Part shown: piece after piece, positions 46,989 through 56,201 of the stretch
How the letters are laid out: each line of letters begins with the position of its first letter
How positions within the stretch are numbered: position 1 is the first letter of the stretch
The notes under the pieces: generated by a model
What the model saw: only the letters and a program-made list of their open reading frames with translations
Databases searched by the model: none
Told to the model about the DNA's origin: nothing
Source of the DNA: VRUE01 sp963697805
GTDB lineage: Bacteria; Actinomycetota; Thermoleophilia; Solirubrobacterales; 70-9
Reading direction: 5' to 3'
DNA length: 64,000 bases
Assembly: GCA_963697805.1 (NCBI GenBank)
Contig: CAVOPB010000002.1
Span: 1-64,000 of the forward strand
Made by a program: the position numbers and the translations under genes

Positions 46989-49511
46989 TTACTCCGCAGG
47001 CTCGGCCGCGTCTTCAGCTGGAGGCAGTTCGTCCGGTTGGGGCAATTCGTCCACAGGGGTGGCGTCGTCGGATTCGACAACGAGGGCGACTGCGCTGACG
47101 AGGTCGTCGTCCTTGATGTTCATCACCTTCACGCCCTGGGTCGGGCGGCCCATCTGCGAGATGCCGCCGACCGAGGTCCGTTGCACCATCCCGTTCTGTG
47201 AGATGAAGAGGAGGTCCTGGTGCTCGCGGACGATCAGGGCGCCGGCGAGGCCGCCCTTCTTCTCGGTCAGCTTCGCGGTCAGGACCCCTTTCGTCCCCCG
47301 TCCCTTGACCGGGTACTCGGAGACCGGAGTCCGCTTCCCGTAGCCGTTCTCGGTGACGACGAACAGCTCGGTGTCGTCGCGGGCGATGTCCATCGCCAGC
47401 ACCCGGTTGCCCTTTTCGGAGACGTTCATCCCTTTGATCCCGCTCGTGTCACGCCCCATCGGCCGCACCAGCTTCTCCGCGAAGCGCGAGGCATGGCCGG
47501 AGTGGGAGACCATCAGGATGTCGTCTTCGCCAGAGGTGAGCCTGACCTGGACCAGCTCGTCGCCGTCGCGGACCTTGATCGCAATGATGCCGTCGGCGCG
47601 GATCGGCGTGTTGTAGGCGAGGAACTCGGTCTTCTTGATCAGCCCCTTCGCGGTGGCGAAGGCGAGGTATTTGTTCTCCTTGAAGTCGCGGGTCGGGATC
47701 ACCGCCATCACCTGCTCACCGTCGCGAAGGGGCAGCAGGTTGACCAGGGCGCTGCCTTTCGCCGTCCGCGAGCCCTCCGGCAGCTCGTAGACCTTGAGCC
47801 GGTAGATCTTGCCGCGGTTGGTGAAAAAGAGCAGGAAGTCGTGGGTCGAGCAGATGTGGAGATGGGCGATGTAGTCGTCCTCTTTGAGGTTCATCCCCAT
47901 CACCCCGACGCCGCCGCGGTGCTGCTGGCGATAGGTCGCGAGCGGTAGCCGCTTGACGTACCCCGAGGCGGTCAGCGAGATCACCATCTGCTGGTCGGCG
48001 ATCATGTCCTCGATGCCGACGTCGCCCTCGAAGTGGGTGATTTCCGTTCGGCGCTCGTCGCCGTATGAGGCGACGATTTCCTCAAGCTCCTCCTTGACCA
48101 GGCCCATCACCCTGGCTTCGTCCCCGAGGATCTCGCGCAGCTCGCCGATCCGCTCCATCAGGTCGGCGTGCTCGGCCCGGACTTTGTCGGCCTCGAGTGC
48201 GGTCAGGCGCTGGAGGCGCATGTCGAGAATCGCCTGCGCCTGCTCGCGCGAGAGCTCAAAGCTGGCGATCAGGCCGTCGCGCGCAGCGTCGGGGTCGCTC
48301 GAGGCGCGAATCAGTTTGATCACCGCGTCGAGATTGTCGAGGGCGATCAGCAGGCCCTCGAGGATGTGCGCCCTGGCCTCGGCCCGGCGCAGTTCGTACT
48401 GGGTACGGCGGGTGACGACCTCCCGCTGATGCTCGACGTAGTGGTGGACCATCTCGAGCAGGCTGAGCGTGCGCGGCACGCCGTCGACGAGCGCCACCAT
48501 GTTGATGCCGAAGCTGGTCTGCATCTGCGTTTTCTTGTAGAGGTTGTTGAGCACCACTTTGGCCGGCTGGCCGCCGCGCTTGAGCTCGATCACCAGACGC
48601 ATCCCGGACCTGTCCGTCTCGTCGCGGAGGTCGGAGATCCCCTCGAGTTTCTTCTCGCGGACGAGGTCCGCGATCTTGGTGATCAGGCCGCCTTCGCCTC
48701 CCTTCTTGACCATGAACGGGAGCTCGGTGACGACGATCGCGTCCTTGCCGCCTTTGAGCGGCTCAACATGGGCGCGTGCGCGGACCCTCACCGACCCGCG
48801 CCCGGAGGCGTAGGCGTCGCGGATGCCCTCCATGCTCATGATCCCGCCGCCCGGGAAGTCCGGGCCCTTAACGTGCTCCATCAGGCCGGCAAGGTCGACC
48901 GTGGGGTCGTCGATGTAGGCGTTGACGGCGCCGGCTATCTCGCGCAGATTGTGCGGCGGGATGTTGGTTGCCATCCCGACCGCGATCCCGGACGCGCCGT
49001 TGACGAGCAGGTTCGGGAAGCGCGCCGGCAGGACCAGCGGCTCCTGCGTCGATTCGTCGTAGTTCGGGCCGAAGTCGACGGTATCGGCGTCGATGTCGCG
49101 CAGGAGCTCGGTCGCAAGGCGGTGGAGGCGGGCCTCGGTGTACCGCATCGCCGCTGCCGGGTCGTCGTCGATCGAGCCGAAGTTGCCCTGGCCGTCGACC
49201 AGGAGATAACGCAGGGAAAAGTCCTGCGCCATCCTGACCAGCGTGTCGTAGATCGCAGAGTCGCCGTGCGGGTGGTATTTCCCCATCACCTCGCCGACGA
49301 TCGTCGAGGACTTGCGGTAGGGCCGGTTCGGCTGCAGGCCGACGTCGTGCATCGCAAACAGGACCCGGCGGTGCACCGGCTTCAGGCCGTCGCGGACGTC
49401 CGGCAGGGCCCTGCCGACGATCACGCTCATCGCATAGTCGAGGTAGGACGAGCGCATCTCCTTCTCGAGCTCGCGCTCCTCGATCCTGCCCGTCAGCGCC
49501 TCGAGCGCCAC
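46989..49511 (-). CDS. gyrA: DNA gyrase subunit A
   Basis: An 840-residue breakage-reunion subunit that, with GyrB, introduces negative supercoils. Catalytic Tyr124 lies in AAAMRYTEARLHRLA. The quinolone region reads KYHPHGDSAIYDTLVRMAQD, with Ser85 and Asp89 at the positions equivalent to E. coli Ser83 and Asp87, so no resistance substitution is seen there. The C-terminal beta-pinwheel carries a relaxed GyrA box (YRQQHRGGVGVMGM instead of QRRGGKG). The tail is acidic (DEPLPQPDELPPAEDAAEPA-like). GTG start at 49511; 23 bp separate it from gyrB. It forms the leading-strand module with gyrB, recF, dnaN and dnaA. Confidence 0.97.
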   Translation of the reverse strand: MALEALTGRIEERELEKEMRSSYLDYAMSVIVGRALPDVRDGLKPVHRRVLFAMHDVGLQPNRPYRKSSTIVGEVMGKYHPHGDSAIYDTLVRMAQDFSLRYLLVDGQGNFGSIDDDPAAAMRYTEARLHRLATELLRDIDADTVDFGPNYDESTQEPLVLPARFPNLLVNGASGIAVGMATNIPPHNLREIAGAVNAYIDDPTVDLAGLMEHVKGPDFPGGGIMSMEGIRDAYASGRGSVRVRARAHVEPLKGGKDAIVVTELPFMVKKGGEGGLITKIADLVREKKLEGISDLRDETDRSGMRLVIELKRGGQPAKVVLNNLYKKTQMQTSFGINMVALVDGVPRTLSLLEMVHHYVEHQREVVTRRTQYELRRAEARAHILEGLLIALDNLDAVIKLIRASSDPDAARDGLIASFELSREQAQAILDMRLQRLTALEADKVRAEHADLMERIGELREILGDEARVMGLVKEELEEIVASYGDERRTEITHFEGDVGIEDMIADQQMVISLTASGYVKRLPLATYRQQHRGGVGVMGMNLKEDDYIAHLHICSTHDFLLFFTNRGKIYRLKVYELPEGSRTAKGSALVNLLPLRDGEQVMAVIPTRDFKENKYLAFATAKGLIKKTEFLAYNTPIRADGIIAIKVRDGDELVQVRLTSGEDDILMVSHSGHASRFAEKLVRPMGRDTSGIKGMNVSEKGNRVLAMDIARDDTELFVVTENGYGKRTPVSEYPVKGRGTKGVLTAKLTEKKGGLAGALIVREHQDLLFISQNGMVQRTSVGGISQMGRPTQGVKVMNIKDDDLVSAVALVVESDDATPVDELPQPDELPPAEDAAEPAE

Positions 49512-49534
49512 CTCAGCTCACCGCCCCACGCAGA

Positions 49535-51964
49535 TCACACATCGAGGAATTTGACCTCTTTCGCGTTGCTCTCGATGAAGTCGCGGCGGGGTGCCACCTG
49601 GTCGCCCATCAACATCGAGAAGATCTTGTCGGCGGCGGTGGCATCGTCGAGGGTGACCCGGGCGAGCGTCCGCGACGCCGGGTCCATCGTCGTCTCGCGC
49701 AGCTGGTCGGCGTTCATCTCGCCGAGTCCCTTGAAGCGCGTCAGCTGGGTCCCATGGCGGGCGAGATCGACCACCGCACCGCGCAACGCCTGGAATGACG
49801 CCGCCTCGCCGCTGCGGCCGGCGAGCTCAACCTTGAACGGAGGCCTGCCGATCCCGCTTAGCAGCGCGGCGTGGACCTCGGCGAACTTGCGGTAGTCGTG
49901 GTGCTCGAAGAGGCCGACGGGCAGGCGCAGGTTGCGGGCGAGCCCGGACTTTCTTTCGATCGCCTTGACCGTCAGGCCGGTATCGTCGTGCTCGACGAGC
50001 TCGGTTTCGTAGGGCTCCGCCTCGTCTGCCTCGCGTCCCAGCACCTCGGCGGCGGCGGCGAGCGTCGCGACCCCCTCGTCGAGCAGGCTCGACTCCTCGA
50101 GGAACTTGACGACCTCGTGGCCGAACTCGGCCTGCAGCGAGGAACCCCATCCCTCGTACTCCTTGGCGCGGCGGGTGTATGTCTGCCAGCGCCCCTTGGT
50201 CAGTTTCTTCGCCGAGCCGTCCGCGTCGGTGAGCTCGATCTCCTCGAGTTTGTCGCGCAGCAGCAGTTCTTCGAGTTCTGACTCGCGCTCGAGGTAGGTC
50301 TCCTGGTTGCCCTGTTTGACCCGGTAGAGCGGCGGTTTCGCGATGTAGACATAGCCGGCGTCGATCAGCTCCGGCATCTGCCGGTAGAGGAAGGTAAGGA
50401 CCAGGGTGCGGATATGGGCGCCGTCGACGTCAGCGTCGGTCGCCATCACGATTTTGTGGTACCTGGCGTCCTCGAGGTTGAACTCTTCGTGGACGCCGGT
50501 CCCGATCGCCGTGATCAACGCCTGCACCTCGTTGTTGGCGAGAACCTTGTCGATCCGGCTCTTCTCGACGTTGATGATCTTCCCCCGCAACGGCAGCACC
50601 GCCTGGGTCGAGCGGTCGCGCGCCTGCTTGGCGGAGCCGCCGGCGGAGTCGCCCTCGACCACGAACAGCTCCGCGTCCCGCGGGTCCTTGACCGTGCAGT
50701 CGGCGAGCTTTCCGGGCAGGGTCGAGTTCTCGAGCGCCGACTTGCGGCGGGTCAGGTCGCGTGCCTTGCGGGCGGCGTCGCGGGCCCGCGAAGCGTCGAC
50801 CGCCTTGGTGATCACCCGGCGGGCGTCGGCGGGCGTCTCCTCGAGGTACTCGCCGAGCTTTCGGTTGACGGTCTCCTCGACAAGACTCTTGATCGGCGGA
50901 TTGCCGAGTTTGGTCTTGGTCTGGCCCTCGAACTGGGGATCGTGGAGCTTGATCGAGATCACCGCCGTCAGGCCCTCGCGGACGTCCTCGCCGGCGAGGT
51001 TGTCGTCTTTCTCTTTCAGCAGCCCTTTGTTGCGGGCGTATGCGTTGAGGGTCCTGGTCAGCGCGGCGCGGAACCCGGAGAGATGGGTGCCGCCCTCGTG
51101 GGTGTTGATGTTGTTGGCGAAGCTGAAGATCGACTCCTGGTAGGAGGTGTTCCACTGCATCGCCACCTCGACCTGGCCGTCCGCGTTCTCACCGTCGAAG
51201 AAGATCGTCTTGTTGTGGACCGTGTCCTTGTTCTCGTTCAGGTGGCGGACGAAGTCCTCGATGCCGCCCTCGTACTGGAAGACGACCGAGTTGGTCTGGC
51301 CTCGCTCATCGACGAGCTCGATCTTCAGGCCGCGGGTGAGAAACGCGGTCTCGCGCAGGCGGTCGGCGATGGTCTGGAAGTCGAAGTCGACCTCTTCGAA
51401 GACCTCGGGGTCGGGCTGGAAGGTGATCGTCGTGCCGGTGTCTTTGGTCCCCTCCCCCTTCGTCAGCGAATTGAGCGGTTTCCCCCGCTCGTAGTCCTGG
51501 CTCCAGACGTTGCCCTCGCGGCTGATCTGCAGGTGGAGCGATTCTGAGAGCGCGTTGACGACGGAGACGCCGACGCCGTGAAGGCCGCCGGAGACTTTGT
51601 AGCCCCCGCCATCACCGAACTTGCCGCCGGCGTGAAGGGTCGTCAGCACCACCTCGGCGGCGGGCCTCTTCTCTTTCTTCAGTTCGTCGACCGGTATTCC
51701 GCGGCCGTCGTCGGAGACGGTGCAGCTGTGGTCCGGGTGAAGGACGACGCGAACTTCACTGCAGTGGCCCGCCAGCGCCTCGTCGACGGAGTTGTCGACG
51801 ACCTCGTAGACCAGGTGATGGAGGCCCCTGGGGCCGGTCGAGCCGATGTACATACCGGGCCGCTTGCGAACCGCTTCGAGGCCCTCGAGGACGGTGATGT
51901 CCTTGGCCTCGTACGAGTCGCTCCTCGAAGATTTCTTCGCGGCCGTCTTATCTGTCTCTGGCAA
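49535..51964 (-). CDS. gyrB: DNA gyrase subunit B, long form
   Basis: An 809-residue ATPase/TOPRIM subunit. ATPase motifs: YEVVDNSVDEALAGHCSEVR, VSDDGRGIPVD, VSGGLHGVGVSVVNAL. TOPRIM: ELFVVEGDSAGGSAKQARDR, PLRGKIINVEKSR, IVMATDADVDGAHIRTLVLT. Between PPLYRVKQG and the terminal block RFKGLGEMNADQLRETTMDP lies an extra domain of about 165 residues (about 555-721), giving the E. coli-like length; most actinobacterial GyrB proteins lack this insert and are near 650-690 residues. Start TTG at 51964 has GGAAGGGA 5 nt upstream. A 159-bp leader region separates it from the DUF721 gene. Confidence 0.97.
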   Translation of the reverse strand: MPETDKTAAKKSSRSDSYEAKDITVLEGLEAVRKRPGMYIGSTGPRGLHHLVYEVVDNSVDEALAGHCSEVRVVLHPDHSCTVSDDGRGIPVDELKKEKRPAAEVVLTTLHAGGKFGDGGGYKVSGGLHGVGVSVVNALSESLHLQISREGNVWSQDYERGKPLNSLTKGEGTKDTGTTITFQPDPEVFEEVDFDFQTIADRLRETAFLTRGLKIELVDERGQTNSVVFQYEGGIEDFVRHLNENKDTVHNKTIFFDGENADGQVEVAMQWNTSYQESIFSFANNINTHEGGTHLSGFRAALTRTLNAYARNKGLLKEKDDNLAGEDVREGLTAVISIKLHDPQFEGQTKTKLGNPPIKSLVEETVNRKLGEYLEETPADARRVITKAVDASRARDAARKARDLTRRKSALENSTLPGKLADCTVKDPRDAELFVVEGDSAGGSAKQARDRSTQAVLPLRGKIINVEKSRIDKVLANNEVQALITAIGTGVHEEFNLEDARYHKIVMATDADVDGAHIRTLVLTFLYRQMPELIDAGYVYIAKPPLYRVKQGNQETYLERESELEELLLRDKLEEIELTDADGSAKKLTKGRWQTYTRRAKEYEGWGSSLQAEFGHEVVKFLEESSLLDEGVATLAAAAEVLGREADEAEPYETELVEHDDTGLTVKAIERKSGLARNLRLPVGLFEHHDYRKFAEVHAALLSGIGRPPFKVELAGRSGEAASFQALRGAVVDLARHGTQLTRFKGLGEMNADQLRETTMDPASRTLARVTLDDATAADKIFSMLMGDQVAPRRDFIESNAKEVKFLDV

Positions 51965-52123
51965 TTAGTCCCTTCCGGATTTCAGACAAAACCCCGACCG
52001 ATTTGGCGTCTTCGCCGTGCCGATCGGGGCTCAATCACAAGTTGACATAAGGATACCAGCTCGGGCCGCCAGAAGGCCGGTACGGGAAACGCGAAATCCC
52101 TGCAAAACACGGATAAAGTGTGA
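51965..52123 (-). promoter_or_regulatory. gyrB upstream region
   Basis: This 159-bp gap is more AT-rich than its surroundings. On the gyrB strand TATCCT near 52050 is a -10 candidate and GGAAGGGA precedes the TTG start. A stem CCCCGA...TCGGGG with inner GGCG-tctt-CGCC lies at about 51992-52029 in the leader and could affect gyrB expression. No gene was seen. Confidence 0.4.
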
Positions 52124-52429
52124 CTAAGGCCGTGTGCGATCCGCACGGAACCGCAAACGCTCCGGAGCGCGCTCGCCCAGGCGCTCCCGAAGCCGCTCGA
52201 CCAGTTGCTCCTGCATCAGGTCAAGCTCGTCCGCCCAGACCGGGTCCGTGCAGACGACGGTGATCGTGCCGCCGGCTTCTGAGACAGGCTCCGCGACCGC
52301 GGCGATCCGCTCGCCGACGGTGGCCGCCCACGCCGCCTGCACGGCGGCGAGCCGGGTCTTCGGCGCCGAGCGCTGAAGCGCGGCGCGCAATGCCTCTCCC
52401 GCGGGGCGGGGAGCGCGGCGATGCGTCAT
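52124..52429 (-). CDS. DUF721 protein (DciA-like)
   Basis: A 101-residue protein with the DUF721 pattern: GEALRAALQRSAPKTRLAAV, QAAWAATVGERIAAVAEPVS, TITVVCTDPVWADELDLMQE, QLVERLRERLG. The W-x-x-x-V-G and VWA-x-EL-x-x-M motifs are typical. Members near recF in Actinomycetota correspond to DciA, a helicase-loading factor, which fits the origin location. ATG at 52427-52429 overlaps the recF stop as ATGA. The frame is open upstream only as a shadow of recF. Confidence 0.85.
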   Translation of the reverse strand: MTHRRAPRPAGEALRAALQRSAPKTRLAAVQAAWAATVGERIAAVAEPVSEAGGTITVVCTDPVWADELDLMQEQLVERLRERLGERAPERLRFRADRTRP

Positions 52430-53517
52430 GCCGCCTCGACGGTCCGGGACTCGGGCGGGGCAAGCGGCATCCAGGTGGCGGCGACGCGCAGCGGCGCCGG
52501 CACCGACTCCTCGGTGGCGGCGCTGATCACGACCTGGCCGGGGCCGCCAATAAGCTCGACCAAGCGTTCGCGGCGCTCGGGGTCGAGCTCGCTCATGACG
52601 TCGTCGAGGAGGAGGAGGGGGATGACGCGCCGTGCCTCGCCGAGCGCGGCCCGCTCGGCGAAGAGCAGCGCCAACAGGGCGCTGCGTTGCTGGCCCTGGG
52701 AGCCGAACCGGCGCAGGGCCCGGCCGGCGGTGGCGATCTTCACCTCGTCGAGGTGGGGGCCCCAGGAGCTGCGGCCGAGCCGGAGATCGGCCTCGCGGCG
52801 CTCGGCCAGCCCCGCGCGGATCTCCTCGGGTGAGCCGGGGGACCGCGGGGAGTACTCGAGCGTGGGGCCGCCCTCGAGCCCGAGCTCGGCGGCTGCCGAC
52901 GCGAACCTGGGCGCGAGGTCCTCGAGGGCCTCGGCGCGGGCCTCGACCAGTGCCGCGGCTGCGTCGGCGAAGGAGGCGTCCCAGACCTCCAGCTCCCCGC
53001 CGCCCCCGGCCCCCCGGGCAAGGAGGGCGTTGCGCTGGGCCAGAGCCTGGCCGAACCGAACCCTGAGGCCGGCGCGCGTCGGCCACCGCGCCGCGACGAA
53101 TCGGTCGACGTGCGCGCGGCGCTCGGCGGGAGGCCCCTTGACGAGGGCCAGCCTGTCCGGAGAGAAGACCGCGACCGGGGGGCGGTGGCGCGCTGCCGTG
53201 ACGGCGTCCACCGGGCTGCCGTCGAGGAGGTGGCGCCTACCCTCGGCCCGGCTGACCGACGCCAGCAGACGGTGCTCGGCGCCGTCCTCGCCGCGGACGA
53301 CGGCCTCGGCCCGCGCCAGCTGTCCCCCGAACGGGATCAGGTCACGCCGGTCGGAGGTCCGGAACGATCGGCCGGTGAGGGCGAAATAGAGCGCCTCCAG
53401 GAGGTTCGTCTTGCCGGCGCCGTTGGGGCCGATCAGGCTCGTCACCCCCGGCCCGAACTCGATCCGCGCATCGGCCAGGCTTCGCGAGGGATTGGCTTCG
53501 ACGACGGTGACCAGCAC
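52426..53517 (-). CDS. recF: DNA replication/repair protein RecF
   Basis: A 363-residue SMC-like ATPase that binds gapped DNA and helps load RecA. Walker A is LIGPNGAGKTNLLEALYFAL, the signature motif is FGSQGQQRSALLALLFAERA, and Walker B/D-loop is PLLLLDDVMSELDPERRERL. VFSPDRLALVKGPPAERRAH is the RecF-specific stretch. Length is normal. It lies 10 bp after dnaN on the same strand and overlaps DUF721 by 4 bp, the classical dnaA-dnaN-recF-DUF721-gyrB order. The first residues MLVTVVEANPSRSLADARIE match the start of RecF, supporting the ATG-class start at 53517. Confidence 0.95.
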   Translation of the reverse strand: MLVTVVEANPSRSLADARIEFGPGVTSLIGPNGAGKTNLLEALYFALTGRSFRTSDRRDLIPFGGQLARAEAVVRGEDGAEHRLLASVSRAEGRRHLLDGSPVDAVTAARHRPPVAVFSPDRLALVKGPPAERRAHVDRFVAARWPTRAGLRVRFGQALAQRNALLARGAGGGGELEVWDASFADAAAALVEARAEALEDLAPRFASAAAELGLEGGPTLEYSPRSPGSPEEIRAGLAERREADLRLGRSSWGPHLDEVKIATAGRALRRFGSQGQQRSALLALLFAERAALGEARRVIPLLLLDDVMSELDPERRERLVELIGGPGQVVISAATEESVPAPLRVAATWMPLAPPESRTVEAA

Positions 53518-53527
53518 CGGGCGGTCC

Positions 53528-54634
53528 TCAGACGTTGAGGCGGATCGGCATCACCAGGTAGCGGAAGTCTTCGTTGTCGACCGGCTGCAGCAGCCCGGGA
53601 CGAAGCGGGGAGATCAGCCGCAGCATCACCTCGTCGCCCTCGACGCTGTCGATCCCGTCCTTGAGGAACTCGGGGTTGAAGCCGATCTCGAGCGGCTCCC
53701 CGTCGAAGGCGGCGGGGATCGTCTCCTCCGCGTCGCCGACGTCGGGGGTCGATGCCGACACCTTCAGCTCCCCCTCGGTGAACGAGAGCCGGAGCGGCGC
53801 GTTCCGCTGCGCGAGTTGGCTGACGCGGCGGGCGACGTCGAGGAAATCGGTCCTCGTCAATCTGACGTCGTGCTCGTAGGACTCCGGCAGGAGTTGTCGA
53901 AAGTTGGGGAACTGGCCGTCGATCAGCCTCGTGTTGAGGAGGACGGCGCCTGCCTCGAAAACGGCCTGGTTCGGCAGCAGGGTGACCTTCACCGCCTCGA
54001 CGTCATCGGCGGCCACGATCCGGCCGAGCTCGCGCAGCGCGCGGGCGGGGATGTTCGCCTCGAGCTCGCCACCGATCCCGCCCTCGAGCGGCGTCCGCTT
54101 CACCGCGAGCCGGTAGGAATCGGTGGCCACCATCGTCATCTCCTCGCCGGCGGCGCTGACCAGGACCCCCGTGAGAACCGGGCGCATGTCGTCCTGGGAG
54201 GCCGCTGGAGCAACAAGGTCGACGGTTTCGGCGAGCGCTTTGCCGGGAATCGTCAACGGCTCCCCGTCCGCGACCGGGATCTTGGGGAAGTCCTCGGCCG
54301 GAAGCGTCCGCACGTGGAATCGCGAGCCGCCGCAGCGGATCTCGACGTCTCGCTCCGACTCGCGCAGCTCGATCTCGACCTTGTCGTCGGCGAGCGAGCG
54401 GACGAGATCCGCGAGCAGGCGGCCGGGGAGGAGGACCATGCCGGGCCCCTCGACCGTCGCCTCGAGCTCGGTTCGGATGCCGATCTCTCCATCGGTCGCG
54501 CTCAGCGCGACCGAGTTCTCCGACGTTGCGACGAGGATTCCCGACAACGCCTGGGTCGCGGCCCGGGTCGAGACCGCGCGAGAGACGGTCGAGAGCTTGG
54601 AGGAAAGCTCTTCTCGTTCCGTGGTCAGCTTCAA
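53528..54634 (-). CDS. dnaN: DNA polymerase III sliding clamp (beta subunit)
   Basis: A 368-residue clamp of three similar domains. Domain motifs: LTTEREELSSKLSTVSRAVS, TQALSGILVATSENSVALSA, VEIRCGGSRFHVRTLPAEDF, QDDMRPVLTGVLVSAAGEEM, ATDSYRLAVKRTPLEGGIGG, NTRLIDGQFPNFRQLLPESY, and the C-terminal NEDFRYLVMPIRLNV, where Y-x-V-M-P-I/M-R-L is the partner-binding groove. The start is TTG at 54634 with AGGGAG 8 nt upstream. The upstream gap to dnaA carries the candidate origin elements. It belongs to the leftward origin operon. Confidence 0.97.
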   Translation of the reverse strand: MKLTTEREELSSKLSTVSRAVSTRAATQALSGILVATSENSVALSATDGEIGIRTELEATVEGPGMVLLPGRLLADLVRSLADDKVEIELRESERDVEIRCGGSRFHVRTLPAEDFPKIPVADGEPLTIPGKALAETVDLVAPAASQDDMRPVLTGVLVSAAGEEMTMVATDSYRLAVKRTPLEGGIGGELEANIPARALRELGRIVAADDVEAVKVTLLPNQAVFEAGAVLLNTRLIDGQFPNFRQLLPESYEHDVRLTRTDFLDVARRVSQLAQRNAPLRLSFTEGELKVSASTPDVGDAEETIPAAFDGEPLEIGFNPEFLKDGIDSVEGDEVMLRLISPLRPGLLQPVDNEDFRYLVMPIRLNV

Positions 54635-54769
54635 ATGACAAACTCCCTATCGAGTTGATTTAGGGCCTGTGGAAACGGGCCGAGCAGCAGCGATTCCCCA
54701 CCGTGGTGGGGCTTGCGGGTTGTGGACGGGATTGTGGGGAAGCATTGATTCTTACAGTGGCGTCGGCCG
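54635..54769. other. Candidate oriC elements between dnaA and dnaN
   Basis: Three DnaA-box-like words in the same orientation are seen: TGTGGAAAC (54668-54676), TGTGGACGG (54721-54729) and TGTGGGGAA (54733-54741), each matching the TGTGGATAA or TGTGGACAA consensus at 7 of 9 positions. CCCCACC-gt-GGTGGGG (54696-54711) is a hairpin. The flank near 54635-54665 is the least GC-rich. The region is short for an actinobacterial origin, so other elements may lie elsewhere. Confidence 0.5.
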
Positions 54770-56092
54770 TCAGCCGGCCCGCTCGGAGGGATTGTGGATC
54801 GTCCCGCGCAGGTTGTTGACGCGGACCAGGAGATCGCCGTCCTCGCCGATCGCGGCCTCTGCCCGCCGAATCGAGTTGAGGACCGTCGAATGGTCCCGCC
54901 CCCCGAAGCGCTGGCCGATCTCCGGCAGCGAGAGCTCGGTGCGCTCGCGGGTGAGGAGGATCGCGACATGGCGGGCCCGGACCGGCAGCGCGGTCCGGGA
55001 GGGGCCGATCAGCTCGGCGGTGGAGATCCCGAACTCGGCCGCGACCGCCGCCTGGATCTCCTCGACCGGGTCGCCGACCCCGGCGCGCGAGGTCCTCGGG
55101 ACTAGCTCGGCGACTAGCTCGGGACTGATCGGCTCGGCGGTTATCGAGGAGTGGGCGATCACCTTCGTCAGCGCGCCGTGTAGGCGGCGCATGTTGGTGT
55201 CGATCCGCCCGGCGAGCTCGGCCAACGCGTCGCGATTGCCCGCCTCGAGACCCGCCTCGCGGGCCAGTCGCCGCAGGACGGTGAGCCGGGTCGCGAGGTC
55301 GGGATGGCCGACCGGGACGGTCAGACCCCACTCGAAACGGTCGCGCAGCCGCTCGGCGAGGGTCGAGAGTTCGCTCGGCAGCCGGTCGGCGGAGAGGACG
55401 AGCTGGCTGCCGCCTTCGTAGAGGGCGTTGAAGGTGTGGAAGAACTCCTCCTCGGTGGCCTGCTTGCCCTCGAGGAACTGGACATCATCGACGAGCAGGA
55501 CGTCGAGGTCGCGGTGCCTTTCCTTGAACCGCTCGGCTCCGCTGCAGCGGAGCGCCGCGACGAACTCGCTCGTGAACCGCTCGGCGGTCGTGTACCGGAC
55601 TTCGAGCTCGGAAGCGTGGATCCGGAGGTAGTTGGCGATCGCGACGAGGAGGTGGGTCTTGCCGAGCCCGGGGGGCCCGTGGAGGAACAGGGGGTTGTAG
55701 GCCTCCGACGGCGCCTCCGCGACAGCCAAGGCGGCGGCATGGGCAAGGCGGTTGCCCTCGCCGATAACGAAGCGGTCGAAGCTGTGATGGGGGTTGAGCT
55801 CCGCCTCCCCCTCGGCGGTTTCGCCGCCCTGCTCGGCGCCGCCGAAGCTGACGTCGTCGAACTCGGAGCCGGCGTCACCGAGGGCGTCGCGGATCAGCGA
55901 CGAGTAGCGGCGCTCGACCCAGGCCCGGATTCCCTCCGGGGCGCCCAGGTGAAGGGTCCTACCGCGTCCGCTGAGGACCCGTATCGGCTCCAGCCAGAGA
56001 CGGAAGGTGGACTCGGGGACCGAGGCGCGGAGCCGCGCCTGGACCTCCCCCCAGAGAGCCTCGAGGCTCTGTCGATCAATGTCATCGTGCAC
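54770..56092 (-). CDS. dnaA: Chromosomal replication initiator protein DnaA
   Basis: A 440-residue AAA+ initiator. Domain I (LEALWGEVQARLRASVPEST, FRLWLEPI) is followed by a short acidic linker (GAEQGGETAEGEAELNPHHS), the AAA+ core with Walker A GPPGLGKTHLLVAIANYLR and Walker B LDVLLVDDVQFLEGKQATEE, and domain IV with SLPEIGQRFGGRDHSTVLNS, the DnaA-box-binding signature. GTG at 56092 is the start; a minus-strand -10 box TATGGT (56102-56107) lies 9 nt upstream. The linker is much shorter than in Streptomyces. Divergent rpmH marks the fork boundary. Confidence 0.97.
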   Translation of the reverse strand: MHDDIDRQSLEALWGEVQARLRASVPESTFRLWLEPIRVLSGRGRTLHLGAPEGIRAWVERRYSSLIRDALGDAGSEFDDVSFGGAEQGGETAEGEAELNPHHSFDRFVIGEGNRLAHAAALAVAEAPSEAYNPLFLHGPPGLGKTHLLVAIANYLRIHASELEVRYTTAERFTSEFVAALRCSGAERFKERHRDLDVLLVDDVQFLEGKQATEEEFFHTFNALYEGGSQLVLSADRLPSELSTLAERLRDRFEWGLTVPVGHPDLATRLTVLRRLAREAGLEAGNRDALAELAGRIDTNMRRLHGALTKVIAHSSITAEPISPELVAELVPRTSRAGVGDPVEEIQAAVAAEFGISTAELIGPSRTALPVRARHVAILLTRERTELSLPEIGQRFGGRDHSTVLNSIRRAEAAIGEDGDLLVRVNNLRGTIHNPSERAG

Positions 56093-56201
56093 CTCGGCCC
56101 GACCATAGCGACGGGGTGCGGACCCGATTTCGCCCGCCTCGCAAATGCCGAGAAATCGTTCCGGCGACCCCGGCGCCCGCGTCCGTATACTGCGACGGCC
56201 A
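56093..56201. promoter_or_regulatory. Divergent dnaA/rpmH promoter region
   Basis: Leftward -10 box TATGGT at 56102-56107 is 9 nt before dnaA. Rightward -10 box TATACT at 56186-56191 is 10 nt before rpmH. No DnaA box matching 8 of 9 was seen in this 109-bp gap. Confidence 0.55.

Noticed and set aside
52108..52116. DnaA box TTATCCGTG (minus) upstream of gyrB
   Set aside because: Three of nine positions differ from consensus, in a gap explained by the gyrB leader.
52430..53086. N-terminal extension of the DUF721 gene
   Set aside because: It is Arg/Gly-rich out-of-frame recF sequence; DUF721 homology begins at 52429.
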